Source of the DNA: DASPWW01 sp963756745
GTDB taxonomy: Bacteria > Actinomycetota > Thermoleophilia > Solirubrobacterales > 70-9
Assembly (NCBI GenBank): GCA_963756745.1
Contig: CAVWOU010000010.1
Span: forward strand, 62,001-126,000
Reading direction: 5' to 3'
DNA length: 64,000 bases
Shown here: piece after piece, positions 1-9,420 of the stretch
Numbering within the stretch: the first letter of the stretch is position 1
Layout of the letters: each line of letters starts with the position of its first letter
The notes under the pieces: model-generated
Database searches by the model: none
What the model was told of the DNA's origin: nothing
What the model saw: only the letters and a program-made list of their open reading frames with translations
Translations under genes and position numbers: made by a program

Positions 1-826
1 GGCCATCGCGCCCGACGCGAGCAATGCACCGGACCCGGTGTTGCCGCGCGCGGCCCTGAGCAACAGCGAGGCGCCTGTGGAGTAGAGCACGATTGGAATG
101 ACCTCGTTCTGGCGCTCCAAGCCCGCCACAGCATCACCGTAGCCGTACTGCCGGTATTGACGGTAGAGCTCCAGCAGGGTGGAGTCGAGGACGCCACCGC
201 ACAGTTGCCCTTCGCACCGGAGTGATCGCGTAGCCCGCCCCGCGCAATCGCTCGAGGAATATCTTGTCCTCCGCAACGGCAAGATGCTCGGGGTAGCCTC
301 CCACGGCGTTCCAGGAACGCCGGCTAAAGCAGTATCCGTTACGTCCCGCCGGCAGGAAGCTGGTGGCCAGGGGAGGCCTTCTGCCGGGGGGCTTGTACCC
401 GCGGAGCGTAAACCAGCCCGCGGCTCGCTCGAACTCCGAGCGTGGATCCGACTCAGCGACCCCGACGCAGACGCGATCATCGGAGCGGGCTCTGAGCGGA
501 GCTGAGAGGTTCGCCAGCCATTCAGGTCCCACCCTGCTCCCCGCGTCCAGCGTGGCGATCAGCGGCGATCGGGAGTGGCGAATGCCTTCGTTGCGCGCCC
601 GGCCCGGCGTGGCCCCGCGAGCCTGAAGCGCACACAAGGCTGGCCATTGAGCCTGTCGCTCGCCAAGCAGCTCGGGGGTACCGTCGGTCGACCCCGCATC
701 CACAACGATCGTTTCGGAGGGCTGAAGCGTCTGCTTTGCGCAATCGTCCAGGAGCAAGCCAATGTTGTCGGCCTCATTCAGCGCCGGAATAACGATTGCG
801 ATTGCGATCCGATCAACACTGCTCAC
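1..826 (-). CDS. family 2 glycosyltransferase (3' end beyond window, one frameshift)
   Basis: GT-A type glycosyltransferase, expected to move a sugar from a nucleotide sugar onto a growing surface glycan at the cytoplasmic membrane. The N-terminus has the family 2 signature IVIPALNEADNIGLLL, then VVDAGSTDGT and a DAGS metal-site-like motif. The reading frame breaks near position 183. After one shift, coding continues as TLLELYRQYRQYGYGDA and runs off the left edge, so the C-terminus is missing. The methyltransferase gene lies 15 bp upstream on the same strand, which suggests one transcript. The substrate cannot be told from sequence. Confidence 0.8.
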
Positions 827-841
827 AGCACGCGACCTCGA

Positions 842-1555
842 TCACGGACCCCGTGTCCTGGACGGGGCTTTCAGCGCGATCAGGTTGTCGATAAGCCACG
901 GCGCCTCGACGCCGTTCTCGCGGAAGCGTTGGGAAAGTCGCCGCGAGCGCGCCGGCTCCTGCCGTGCACCGAGACGCTCGAAGCGATGAATCCAATGCCG
1001 TTTCGGCTGTTCGTTGAGGTGGCCTACCCCGCCCTGCCCCGGCTGCGCCGCGGTGAACACGATCGCGGGTGCGATCGAGACCAGAAGCTGGACGAGTCGG
1101 TCACCGAGATCTGGACTCAGATGCTCGGCCACCTCGAAGCAGTATGCGAGGTCGAAGCCATGCGAGGGCACCGCGATCGGGCTCGGGCTGGTCAGATCGA
1201 AGTCATGCATCGCAGCGCCCTGGCGCCGGCCGAGCGCCCGCCCGAAGGGGCTGCGCTCATAGCCGATCGCGTCCCGGCCCCTCCTGCGTGCCGCGGCAAC
1301 AAAGGTTCCGGTACCTGCGCCAACGTCCGCCCACCGCGATGCGTCCGGGAATTCCGCGATCAACGCGTCGGCTACGGCGTCACAATCGGCGCGAGCAAAA
1401 TGGTGGTAGCTCCACATCACCGCCGGGTTGTAGGTCAGCCAATCGTGCCCCCGCCGCTCGCCCATCGCCGCGAGACGATGCCCCAGCCGATCGATCGTCC
1501 CGCCGATCGCCGATCTGAACGGGACGATGCGCCATCGCTGCACCTCGGCCATCAT
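842..1555 (-). CDS. class I SAM-dependent methyltransferase
   Basis: A 237-residue protein with a Rossmann methyltransferase core: motif I ADVGAGTGTFVAAA (about residues 76-89), an acidic YE after the second strand, and FDLAYCFEVAEHLSP, which matches motif III of the Methyltransf_11/23 type. No membrane segment is visible. It lies directly upstream of the family 2 glycosyltransferase on the same strand, so it probably modifies a sugar, lipid carrier or glycan end in this surface-polysaccharide cluster. Two adjacent ATG codons are possible starts (1555 and 1552). Confidence 0.8.
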   Translation of the reverse strand: MMAEVQRWRIVPFRSAIGGTIDRLGHRLAAMGERRGHDWLTYNPAVMWSYHHFARADCDAVADALIAEFPDASRWADVGAGTGTFVAAARRRGRDAIGYERSPFGRALGRRQGAAMHDFDLTSPSPIAVPSHGFDLAYCFEVAEHLSPDLGDRLVQLLVSIAPAIVFTAAQPGQGGVGHLNEQPKRHWIHRFERLGARQEPARSRRLSQRFRENGVEAPWLIDNLIALKAPSRTRGP

Positions 1556-1590
1556 AGTCCGCGTGCGTCGATAGCCAGGACACCTAAGCA

Positions 1591-3060
1591 GTGATCGAGG
1601 AGAAGGTCATCCGCGGGATCCCCTGGACGCTGCTCTCCTCTGTGTCCAGCAGGCTCATCACGGTCCTCACGGTGCTCGCTCTTGCTCGCTTGCTCGTGCC
1701 CGCAGACTTCGGGATCGTCGCGCTCGCCATGATCGCGGTCCATCTGTTCAACGTTCTCGGGACATTCGGATTCAACGCAGTGCTCGTGGTTCGCCAGGAC
1801 CTTGACGCGCGCGGGAAGGGCACGATCCTCACGCTGATGCTCGTGTTCGGCGCTCTCGTCGCGCTCGTGCTCGCCGCGCTGTCGCCGGTGGCCGCCGATC
1901 TGTTCGACGAGCCGAGGCTGACTGGGGTACTTGCCGCCCTCTCGACGACGGTCTTCCTGGCCGGTTTCGTCTGGTTCTACGAGACCCTGCTGCAGCGAGA
2001 GCTTGAGTTTCGCAGGCGCTTCATCTCGCTGCTGATCCAGAGCCTTGTGTACGCGGGGATGGCGATCTCGCTCGCCGCCCTGGGCGCGGGGGTGTGGAGT
2101 CTGGTGGTAGGTCAAATAGCGGGGGTCGCGGCGTTCGGTGTCGCCCTGTTCTCGCTTGCGCCTTACCGAGTGCGCCCGGTGTTCGACGCGGGCGAGGCGC
2201 GTGAGGCTTTCTTGGTGGGTCGGGGATTCGTCCTCCACGGAAGCCTCGCCATCGTTGAACAGAACGTCGACTACATCACGGTGGGACGCATCCTCGGCGC
2301 TACACAGCTCGGCTTCTACTCGGTGGCCTACAGGATCGGCGAGCTGCCGTACCTCGCCATCGCCGATCCCGTTGCGAGGGTGACCTTTCCCGGCTTCGCC
2401 CGTATGCGGCACCGCGGCGAGGATGTGGGGATGCCGTTCCTGTCGGCGCTCCGATCGGTCGCGCTCGTGACGTGTCCACTGGGGGTCTTCGTCAGCGCCG
2501 CCGCGGATCCCTTCACCGCCGCGCTCTTTGGTGACAAGTGGCTGACGATGATCGGCCCCCTCTCCGTGCTCGGCCTCTGGGCGGCGGTGCGCCCTGTCCA
2601 GGCCACGATCGGATGGCTGCTCAACTCGATTGGGGAGGCCTGGGTGATGGCGTGGAGCTCCGTTCTGGTCTTTCTCCCCCTGGTCCCCGGCCTCGTGGTG
2701 GCCGCGGAGCTGGGGGGAATCACTGCCGTGGCATGGGTCATGCTCGCTGACATCCTGCTTTCCCTGGTGATCCTTGGGTTGCTGGTGCAGCGCCGCGGCG
2801 GAGTGCCCGTGATCGCGCAGTGGCGCGCCATCATGCCGGTCGCCGTCGGTTGCGCCGGAACCTGGCTCGTGGTGTGGGCTGTGGCACAGGCGATGAGCGA
2901 ATCGGCACCGGGGCTCACCCTCGCGGCGTGCGTAGTGGCGGCTGCGGCCACGTACGCTGCCGCAGTCTCCGTAGTCGAGCCGGGCCTACTGCGCGACGCG
3001 CTCGCCCAGGTGAGACGGGCACTGGGCAGGGTGCCTGCGCCGGCGGCAGGGTCTCGCTGA
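1591..3060 (+). CDS. Wzx-like polysaccharide flippase (MOP superfamily)
   Basis: A 489-residue integral membrane protein with about 12-14 hydrophobic helices. It starts with the N-terminal pattern of lipopolysaccharide exporters: amphipathic lead, TLLSSVSSRLITVLTVLALARLL, then a PADFGIVALA loop (the PxDFGxxA motif of Polysacc_synt_3 proteins). The family moves undecaprenyl-linked oligosaccharides across the inner membrane. The GTG start at 1591 is 35 bp from the divergent methyltransferase, so the two share a bidirectional promoter region. A second flippase lies at 9417-10748, so two glycans or two paralogous systems may be served. Confidence 0.85.
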   Translation: MIEEKVIRGIPWTLLSSVSSRLITVLTVLALARLLVPADFGIVALAMIAVHLFNVLGTFGFNAVLVVRQDLDARGKGTILTLMLVFGALVALVLAALSPVAADLFDEPRLTGVLAALSTTVFLAGFVWFYETLLQRELEFRRRFISLLIQSLVYAGMAISLAALGAGVWSLVVGQIAGVAAFGVALFSLAPYRVRPVFDAGEAREAFLVGRGFVLHGSLAIVEQNVDYITVGRILGATQLGFYSVAYRIGELPYLAIADPVARVTFPGFARMRHRGEDVGMPFLSALRSVALVTCPLGVFVSAAADPFTAALFGDKWLTMIGPLSVLGLWAAVRPVQATIGWLLNSIGEAWVMAWSSVLVFLPLVPGLVVAAELGGITAVAWVMLADILLSLVILGLLVQRRGGVPVIAQWRAIMPVAVGCAGTWLVVWAVAQAMSESAPGLTLAACVVAAAATYAAAVSVVEPGLLRDALAQVRRALGRVPAPAAGSR

Positions 3061-3074
3061 TTACGCCCAAGCGC

Positions 3075-4518
3075 TTATTCCGCCCGCTCTCCCCTCCCTC
3101 GCAGCGCTGGCCCCAGGTTTGGACCGCGTGAGCCTTCGCGCCCGGGTTCGCTGCCTTTGTGTCGGCTCAGCTTCGCGCGAGCGGGCGCGCGGTCGGTCCG
3201 ATAATGCTGCCGTATCGGTGCTCGCGATCCCTGGGGGGCACGATTGGCGACGACGCCGATAACGCGGGCATCGAGAATTTGGAGCTCCGCATCGGAGGCG
3301 GGCCAACGTATCTGGGGTGCTCCTCCCCACCTGTGCGACGACGAGCACACCATCCGCGAGCTTGAGCAACGGAATCGCGTCGGCGAGCAGGGTGGGGGGC
3401 GGCGCGTCGACCACCACGAGGTCGTAACGGGCGCTGAGCTCCTTCACAAGCTCTTCCATCTCGCGGCTCTTCGTCAGCTCGACCGGTTTGGGCGGCGTAG
3501 CGCCGGCGACGATCACGTTGACGTGACGCCGGACGGCCGTTCCATTTGGCTCGGAGATCGGCTGGATGGCGGCGCCGAGCGCGCTGTGCCCGGTGAGCAC
3601 CTCGGCGAGCCCGGGCAGTTCGCGCAGGCCCGTGGCTCGCGCAAACCCGGGCTTACGCAGATCGGCTTCGATCAGGCAGACGCTTGATCCCGTCATAGCC
3701 TGGGCCATCGCCAGGTTCGCCGCGACCGTCGTCTTGCCCTCGCCGGGAAGGCTGGATGTAACCACCACGGTGCGCAGGGGGTGATCCGAGTTGAGATAGC
3801 GCAGGCGCGTGCCGAGCATCAGGAACGCCTCAGCTTCGTCGAACGGAAGCTCCTTAGCGGCTGGACCCGTGGTCGAATCGTCGCCCTGCGTGAACCTCGC
3901 CAGCGCTTTGCTCGTCGGGATCGTCCCGATCAGCGGACCCACCGCGCCCTCGAGCTCCTCAACGCTTCTGACCCTGCGATCGAGACGCGCCACGAGCAAC
4001 GCAAGGACTGCTCCGAGCATGAGCCCAAGCACCGCGCCCACCGCGGTGTTGCGAGCGATCTTCGGCGAGGAGGGAGAGTCTGGCACGCGGGCCCGCGCGA
4101 GGAGCTCGGCGTCCCCTTGGAGGTGTGGAATCGCGTTCTGCGCGAGGCTGTTCGCGAGCTGGGCGGCCAACCGCGCGTCGCTGGCGGTGGCGGTCACCGA
4201 GATCCCCTCCGAGTCGCGGTCGGCCTCGACATCGACGTCTTGTGACACCTGCTGGTAGGAGAGATCCCCTCCGAGGTCGTCTACGGTCTGCCTTATTACT
4301 TCCTCGGCCGCAGCACGCTCGGTGTTGTTCTCCTTCACCAACCACGCCGGTGTGTCCTTGACTCGACCGGAGTCGACCAGCAAGTCGGCAGTAGCCATAT
4401 ACCGCTTGTCCTGGAGCAGCGACCAGCCCAGCGCCACACCGGCAGCAAGCAGCGCGCAAAGGGCGACGAGCGGTGCACGACGGATGAGCGATTGGAGCGG
4501 CCCGCCTTCGTCAGCCAT
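3075..4518 (-). CDS. Wzz/Wzc-type chain-length regulator fused to BY-kinase (one frameshift)
   Basis: Polysaccharide co-polymerase with a bacterial tyrosine-kinase domain. Residues about 14-34 form TM1; a periplasmic Wzz-like domain follows; TM2 lies near residues 160-180. The ATPase domain has Walker A SSLPGEGKTTVAAN, Walker A' CLIEADLRKP and Walker B LVVVDAPP. The frame breaks near 3290. One shift restores AELQILDARVIGVVANRAP, the expected end of the kinase fold, followed by a basic tail with a single Tyr instead of the usual Tyr cluster. It is downstream of the polymerase gene on the same strand, 197 bp away. The break is more likely a sequence error than decay. Confidence 0.85.
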
Positions 4519-4715
4519 GGTCCAATTATCCTCCAGTGAGCTCTACGGCTCGACACCAATTAGCAACGCGTGCACCCCACCCGCCGCCGCCCCAGCCGGC
4601 TATCGGAGTCGAGCGAGCAGGCGAACGATAGCGGCTCGGGCCTGATCCGACGCTCCGACGACCGGGGTCGGGCCTGCGGGAACATCTGGATGCTTCTTGT
4701 CGCCGGACCGATGGG

Positions 4716-6116
4716 TCAGGAACGATAGCCATCCGCGAGCGCCAGACCCGCAATCAGCGCCACGTAGAGCGAGAAGCCGGTCTGCTCCCACCAGATGAAC
4801 AGGACTCCCAGGACAATGAACACCCCAAGTGCTGCGGCCGCTCCCGCCGCGTCAGGCGTCCGGCGCTTCCGCGCGGACAGGAACAGGTAGCCGACGAGAG
4901 CGAAATAGATCAAGCCTCCGACCACCCCCAAGTCCCCCCAGACACCGAGGGCACTGGAGGCAGGGTGGAGAAACGATGAGAAGCCCGAGGAAAGCCCCCC
5001 GAGATCGAGCAGCATCTGCGATGGTTGCAAGTTGAGGAAGCGCACCGGAGTGTCCGGATCCTTCAGGGGATCGAGACTCAGGAGCGCTGAAAACCCCACT
5101 GTTCGGGCGGGTCCCGCGCCCAATAGAAAGGCCGTCGGACTCTCTGTCAATTGCCCTTCGACTTGGCGGGCCGCCTGCACCTTGTCAACGTCCTCGCCGC
5201 GAAGCGTCTGCTCAACCACCCGCAGCGTGTACTCCCCCTGCACGACAATGTTCCCGAGCAGAACGGCGAGAACCCCGATCACAACGATCTTCCTCAGCCG
5301 CCGGACGGGTCCAGTAAGCACTGGCATGGCGAGCAGGCCGATGGGCATCGCCAAAAGCGTCGCATTCGCCTCGCTGAGGAAGGGGACCACCAGCAGCGGC
5401 GCCGCGGCCAACGCCTGAAATGCGGTTCGTGCCCGGGCGACGATCCACAACGCGGCGACCACGCAAAGTGCGCCAACGAGGTGGGCTCCGGCCTGCGATC
5501 CGACGAACGTGCCTTGAATCTGGTCGGCGTGGGTCGCCTGGGGCGCCTGCGCGATAGTGATCGGCACCTGAATGAACGCCAGAGCGAGCGCGACAGTAAC
5601 GAGGAGTTTGCGTTGCGGGACCGAGGGCGGCGCCAGGAGGATGGCCGCGACCAGCGCGAAGGGAGCGCCGAGCAAGGCATATGAGAACAGCGACTGAACC
5701 GCGGAGACTCCGGCGAGCGTCCCCGATGCAGCCGCGGTGAGCCCGAGCCCGGCCACGCCGAGGGCAACCCACTGCGCCTTCGAAGACCACGAGCGCGCCG
5801 TCAGTGCCGCGAACAAGAACGCCCCCCAAGCCAGCGGTAGATCGATGTACGCCGCAAAGCCCGGCAAAAGGTCGATGGCCACGCCGGCACGCGAGCAGAC
5901 GGCGGCCACGACCGCAGCCAAGGCCCAGTAACAGGGCGCCACCGTGAGCGCCAGGACGAGCAATCCGAGCAGCGGAATGAGAACGGCGATTGCGGGGGCC
6001 CCAACGGCGAGCACCCCCGCAAGCACAGCCGCTATCACGCCCAGCGCAACAATCGGCGGCCCGGCAAGCGTGGCGCGGGGAACGGCGATCTGCGGGCGAG
6101 CCGCCTGGATCTGCAC
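4716..6116 (-). CDS. O-antigen ligase/polymerase-like membrane protein
   Basis: A 466-residue protein with about 11-12 hydrophobic helices and a longer extracytoplasmic loop near residues 290-390 (LGAGPARTVGFSALL ... GDLGVVGGLIYFALVGYLF). This is the layout of Wzy polymerases and WaaL ligases. The GxGP and G.LG..G motifs after the large loop are typical of the Wzy_C family. It lies upstream of the Wzz/BY-kinase on the same strand, so a Wzy-dependent assembly pathway is likely. Polymerase versus ligase cannot be decided from sequence. Confidence 0.75.
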   Translation of the reverse strand: MQIQAARPQIAVPRATLAGPPIVALGVIAAVLAGVLAVGAPAIAVLIPLLGLLVLALTVAPCYWALAAVVAAVCSRAGVAIDLLPGFAAYIDLPLAWGAFLFAALTARSWSSKAQWVALGVAGLGLTAAASGTLAGVSAVQSLFSYALLGAPFALVAAILLAPPSVPQRKLLVTVALALAFIQVPITIAQAPQATHADQIQGTFVGSQAGAHLVGALCVVAALWIVARARTAFQALAAAPLLVVPFLSEANATLLAMPIGLLAMPVLTGPVRRLRKIVVIGVLAVLLGNIVVQGEYTLRVVEQTLRGEDVDKVQAARQVEGQLTESPTAFLLGAGPARTVGFSALLSLDPLKDPDTPVRFLNLQPSQMLLDLGGLSSGFSSFLHPASSALGVWGDLGVVGGLIYFALVGYLFLSARKRRTPDAAGAAAALGVFIVLGVLFIWWEQTGFSLYVALIAGLALADGYRS

Positions 6117-6315
6117 GAGCGCGGCGGCCTTCCTACCGCTCCGCGGCTACCTCGTGGAAGACATCAACCAGTCGCCGCATCTGAGGCCACACGTCGTACG
6201 GGTCCGCGGTTCGCTGGCGCAAAGGGCGGCGCAGCATCAGTCGGCGTATTCTGGCATTCTCGGCGCAGGCGGTTGAGGCGAGCAGGTATCCCGTTGACGG
6301 GCGGGTTGGAGATCG

Positions 6316-7128
6316 ATGACTGACGCCAGCGCAGGGCGCGTGACGCGCGACTCGATCCCGCGGGTTGACGTCCTGGGGGTCGGAGTAAGCGTCGTGACGA
6401 TGCAGAGCGCGGTGGCGGAGGTGGCTCGCTGGATCGCGGATGGCGAGCGGCGCTACGTCTGCGCCACGGGGGTGCACGGGGTGATGGAGAGCCAGCGCGA
6501 TTCCGAGTTGCTTCGCATCCACAACGAATCGGGGCTGACACTCCCCGACGGAATACCGATGGTGTGGGCGGGACGGTTTGCCGGTGCGCGAGGAATCGCA
6601 CGTGTATATGGACCCGAGTTCATGCTCGCGGTCTGCGAGCTGGCGGCCGCGCGAGGGTGGTCCTCGTTCTTGTATGGCGGTGCTCCCGGTGTGCCGGAGC
6701 GGCTCGGTCGCCGCCTGCGAGAGCGGTTTCCCGGGCTTCGAGTTGCCGGACACCACTCGCCTCCCTTTCGACCGCTGACCGATCAAGAGGACGCCGAGGT
6801 CGTGGACCGCATCAACTCGTCCGGGGCCGAGCTGGTCTGGGTCGGGCTTTCGACGCCCAAGCAGGAGCGTTGGATGGCAGCCCACATCGATCGCCTGCGC
6901 GCACCCGCGGTCGCTTTCGGGGTGGGCGCGGCGTTCGATCTGCACGCGGGGTTGAGGCGCGACGCGCCGAGCTGGATGGGACCGTGGGGGCTGCACTGGC
7001 TATACCGGCTCGCTCAGGAGCCCAGGAGACTGGCGGGGCGATATTTCGTCAACAATCCACGCTTCGCCGCCAGCCTGATCCGCCGCCCACCGGTCCTGCG
7101 CCGCCCTCCAGGTCCCGGCGGGCCGTGA
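6316..7128 (+). CDS. WecG/TagA/CpsF family glycosyltransferase
   Basis: A 270-residue GT26-family enzyme. Visible motifs are DGIPMVWAGR, RVYGPEF and GLSTPKQERWM; the last is the conserved GxGxPKQE box. Family members transfer N-acetylmannosaminuronate or N-acetylmannosamine onto lipid-linked GlcNAc early in teichoic acid, enterobacterial common antigen or exopolysaccharide synthesis. The ATG at 6316 follows a GGAGAT-like ribosome site. Transcription diverges from the polymerase gene, with about 200 bp between that could hold two promoters. Confidence 0.9.
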   Translation: MTDASAGRVTRDSIPRVDVLGVGVSVVTMQSAVAEVARWIADGERRYVCATGVHGVMESQRDSELLRIHNESGLTLPDGIPMVWAGRFAGARGIARVYGPEFMLAVCELAAARGWSSFLYGGAPGVPERLGRRLRERFPGLRVAGHHSPPFRPLTDQEDAEVVDRINSSGAELVWVGLSTPKQERWMAAHIDRLRAPAVAFGVGAAFDLHAGLRRDAPSWMGPWGLHWLYRLAQEPRRLAGRYFVNNPRFAASLIRRPPVLRRPPGPGGP

Positions 7129-7147
7129 TGAGCGTGCTCAGCCGGTA

Positions 7148-8254
7148 CTACCGCGATTGGGGCGCCACGAGCCCTGCGTCTCGAGCCGCCAGACGGTCGT
7201 AGATCCAGGCGAAGGTAGTCTCCATTCCCTCCTCCAGCGGCGTGCCGGGCTGCCAGCCAAAGCGCTGCTCGATCAGCGCGTTGTCGCTGTTGCGCCCCCG
7301 CACACCTTGCGGCGCGTCGAGCCGATAGCGGCGCCGGAGCTTGACTCCCGCGATTGCCTCCACGGTGTCGACGAGCTCATTGATCGTGACGAGCTCGGAG
7401 CTGCCGAGGTTGATCGGTTCGGGATATCGACCCGTGGCGATCAGCTCCGTCCCTCGGATGCAGTCGTCCACGTACATGAAGCTTCGCGTCTGCTCGCCGT
7501 CCCCCCAGATCTCGATCTCCCGATCTCCCGACAGGATCGCCTGAGCAACCTTGCGGCAGATCGCCGCGGGAGCCTTCTCCCGGCCTCCGTCGAACTCGCC
7601 GTACGGGCCGTAGACGTTGTGATAGCGGGCGACCCTGGTCTCGAGGCCGAAATCCTCGCGGAAGTGCCGACACATCCGCTCGCTGAACAGCTTCTCCCAC
7701 CCGTAGCCGTCCTCCGGCAGGGCCGGATACGCGTCCTCCTCCCGCAGAGGTTTGACGTCCGCCGATCGCTGCCTATCGGCCGAGTAGACGCAGGCCGAGG
7801 ACGAGAAGAAGTACCGCTCCACCCCTTCGTCCCGCGCGGCCACCAGCAGGTGGGTGTTGATCAGCACGGAGAGCATGCACGCGGCCTTGTGGTACTCGAT
7901 GTAGCCGATTCCGCCCATGTCCGCGGCGAGGTTGTAGACCTCGCGCACCCCGTCAACCGCCTCCCGGCAGGGCTCCAGCAGCCTCAGGTCGAGCTGGCGA
8001 TTGTCGGCCTCGTCGAACGCCTGGTGCCACTCGGTGATCGGCTTGCGGTCCACCGCTCGCACGGGTCGACCCGCCGCGAGCAACGCTCGCGCAAGGTGAC
8101 CGCCGATGAAGCCGCCGGCCCCTGCCACCAGCACCGGTTCCGCACGCTGGCCCGCCCGGTTGGAGTTCCCCGAGGTGTCCGCCAAGGTCGCGCGATCATA
8201 GCCAAGCGAGCGAGCGGCGCTTGCCAGGCGGTCTCGAACCTGCGGCTTGGTCAC
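7148..8254 (-). CDS. NAD-dependent epimerase, GDP-mannose 3,5-epimerase-like
   Basis: Extended short-chain dehydrogenase of 368 residues. The NAD site GAGGFIGGHLA starts near residue 43, after a roughly 35-residue N-terminal extension. NLAADMGGIGYI, SSACVY, the YGWEK (YxxxK) catalytic pair, ARYHNVYGP, GGREKAPAA and GVRGRNSDN closely follow plant and bacterial GDP-mannose 3,5-epimerases, which make GDP-L-galactose or GDP-L-gulose. Its start codon overlaps the stop of the glycosyltransferase at 8251 by 4 bp, so it is translationally coupled. It probably supplies an unusual hexose to this glycan. Substrate assignment rests on motif recall, not on an alignment. Confidence 0.8.
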   Translation of the reverse strand: MTKPQVRDRLASAARSLGYDRATLADTSGNSNRAGQRAEPVLVAGAGGFIGGHLARALLAAGRPVRAVDRKPITEWHQAFDEADNRQLDLRLLEPCREAVDGVREVYNLAADMGGIGYIEYHKAACMLSVLINTHLLVAARDEGVERYFFSSSACVYSADRQRSADVKPLREEDAYPALPEDGYGWEKLFSERMCRHFREDFGLETRVARYHNVYGPYGEFDGGREKAPAAICRKVAQAILSGDREIEIWGDGEQTRSFMYVDDCIRGTELIATGRYPEPINLGSSELVTINELVDTVEAIAGVKLRRRYRLDAPQGVRGRNSDNALIEQRFGWQPGTPLEEGMETTFAWIYDRLAARDAGLVAPQSR

Positions 8255-9420
8255 GTTGTTTTCGCCGGGGTCACAGACTCGTACAGCTCCAGCAGTCGGT
8301 GCAGACAGATCTCGTTGGTGTATCGCCGCTCGAAGAGCTCACGGGCTCGTGACCCCACCGCATCGACAGACGCGTCGTCTCCAAGCTGGGTGAGCGCCGC
8401 TGCCCACGCGTCGCGATCGTCGGAGGCCACGAGGCACTCGGGGCCGAGCTCCCCGACGACCTCTCCCAGGCCGCCGATGTCCGAGGCGAGGACGGGTAGC
8501 CCCGCTGCGAACGCCTCGAGCGCCACCCGACCGACAACCTCATACCATCGGGACGGGACCACCAGGGCGCGGGCAGAGAGCATCATTGCTTGGACGCTTT
8601 CCGAGTCCGCCCACCCCAGGAAACGAACGCGGTCGAAGGCTTCGTTCGTCAGTTCGCTATGGAGGGGCCCGTCTCCCACCACGACGAGCTCGAGGTGTGG
8701 AACGCTCGCGGAGGCCTCCCTCCAGCCGTCGAGCAACAGCCTGATCCCCTTGTGTGACGCCAACTTGCCCGCGTAGAGCACCGTCTGTGAGGCGGAGGGC
8801 GGCTGCCGACGGCGGCCCGGGTCCGTGACGGCGCGGGGATTGACGCTCAGCCGGTCGGCGTGGAGGCCCGCCGAGACGAACATCCGCTTGACGAACTCGG
8901 TCGGGACATCGAACCGGTCCACCAGGTCCCAGGTCCCGCGGGCGCGATTGAGCGCGATGGTGGCAGCCGCGGCGCTGGAGGCAACCGCCGAGTCGTGGTA
9001 ACAGCGGTGGACGACACCCCATCCCGGGTGGGTGCCCACACAGTCGGTGCACACCCGACCATCCCTAAACAGACTCGCGTTCGCACACATCATGCGATAG
9101 TTGTGGAGTGACATGACAATCGGGACCCGCTGGGCATAAAGCGCGTGAAGTATCGACGGAGATAGTGCGAACCAGGTGTTGTGGACATGGGCAACGTCCG
9201 GCCGCGAGTGGAGTACCCGTCTGCGAATGGTGTGTGACTGGGCGACATTCCATGGCGCAACCGCGAGCAAACGCATGGCGGCGAGGGGCCGATCCGGGTT
9301 GCGGACGAGCAGGCGGTCGACCTCATGTCCGCCCTCGCGGAGGAGCGCAGCATTGGTACTGGCAGTTACCTCCTCGCCGCCGGGCTCCCTGTACAGGTTG
9401 TGGATCTGAAGGACTCTCAC
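8251..9420 (-). CDS. GT4 family (GT-B) glycosyltransferase
   Basis: A 389-residue retaining glycosyltransferase. It has a Glycosyltransferase_4 N-terminal domain (YREPGGEEV near the start; GHEVDRLLV) and a Glycos_transf_1 C-terminal domain (VLYAGKLASHKG, VVGDGPL, VPSRWYEVVGRVALEAFAAGLPVLAS). A Cys-rich insertion (CTDCVGTHPGWGVVHRCYHD) is common in this subgroup. It overlaps both neighbours by 4 bp, so flippase, transferase and epimerase form one coupled operon read leftward. The acceptor and sugar are unknown. Confidence 0.88.
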   Translation of the reverse strand: MRVLQIHNLYREPGGEEVTASTNAALLREGGHEVDRLLVRNPDRPLAAMRLLAVAPWNVAQSHTIRRRVLHSRPDVAHVHNTWFALSPSILHALYAQRVPIVMSLHNYRMMCANASLFRDGRVCTDCVGTHPGWGVVHRCYHDSAVASSAAAATIALNRARGTWDLVDRFDVPTEFVKRMFVSAGLHADRLSVNPRAVTDPGRRRQPPSASQTVLYAGKLASHKGIRLLLDGWREASASVPHLELVVVGDGPLHSELTNEAFDRVRFLGWADSESVQAMMLSARALVVPSRWYEVVGRVALEAFAAGLPVLASDIGGLGEVVGELGPECLVASDDRDAWAAALTQLGDDASVDAVGSRARELFERRYTNEICLHRLLELYESVTPAKTT

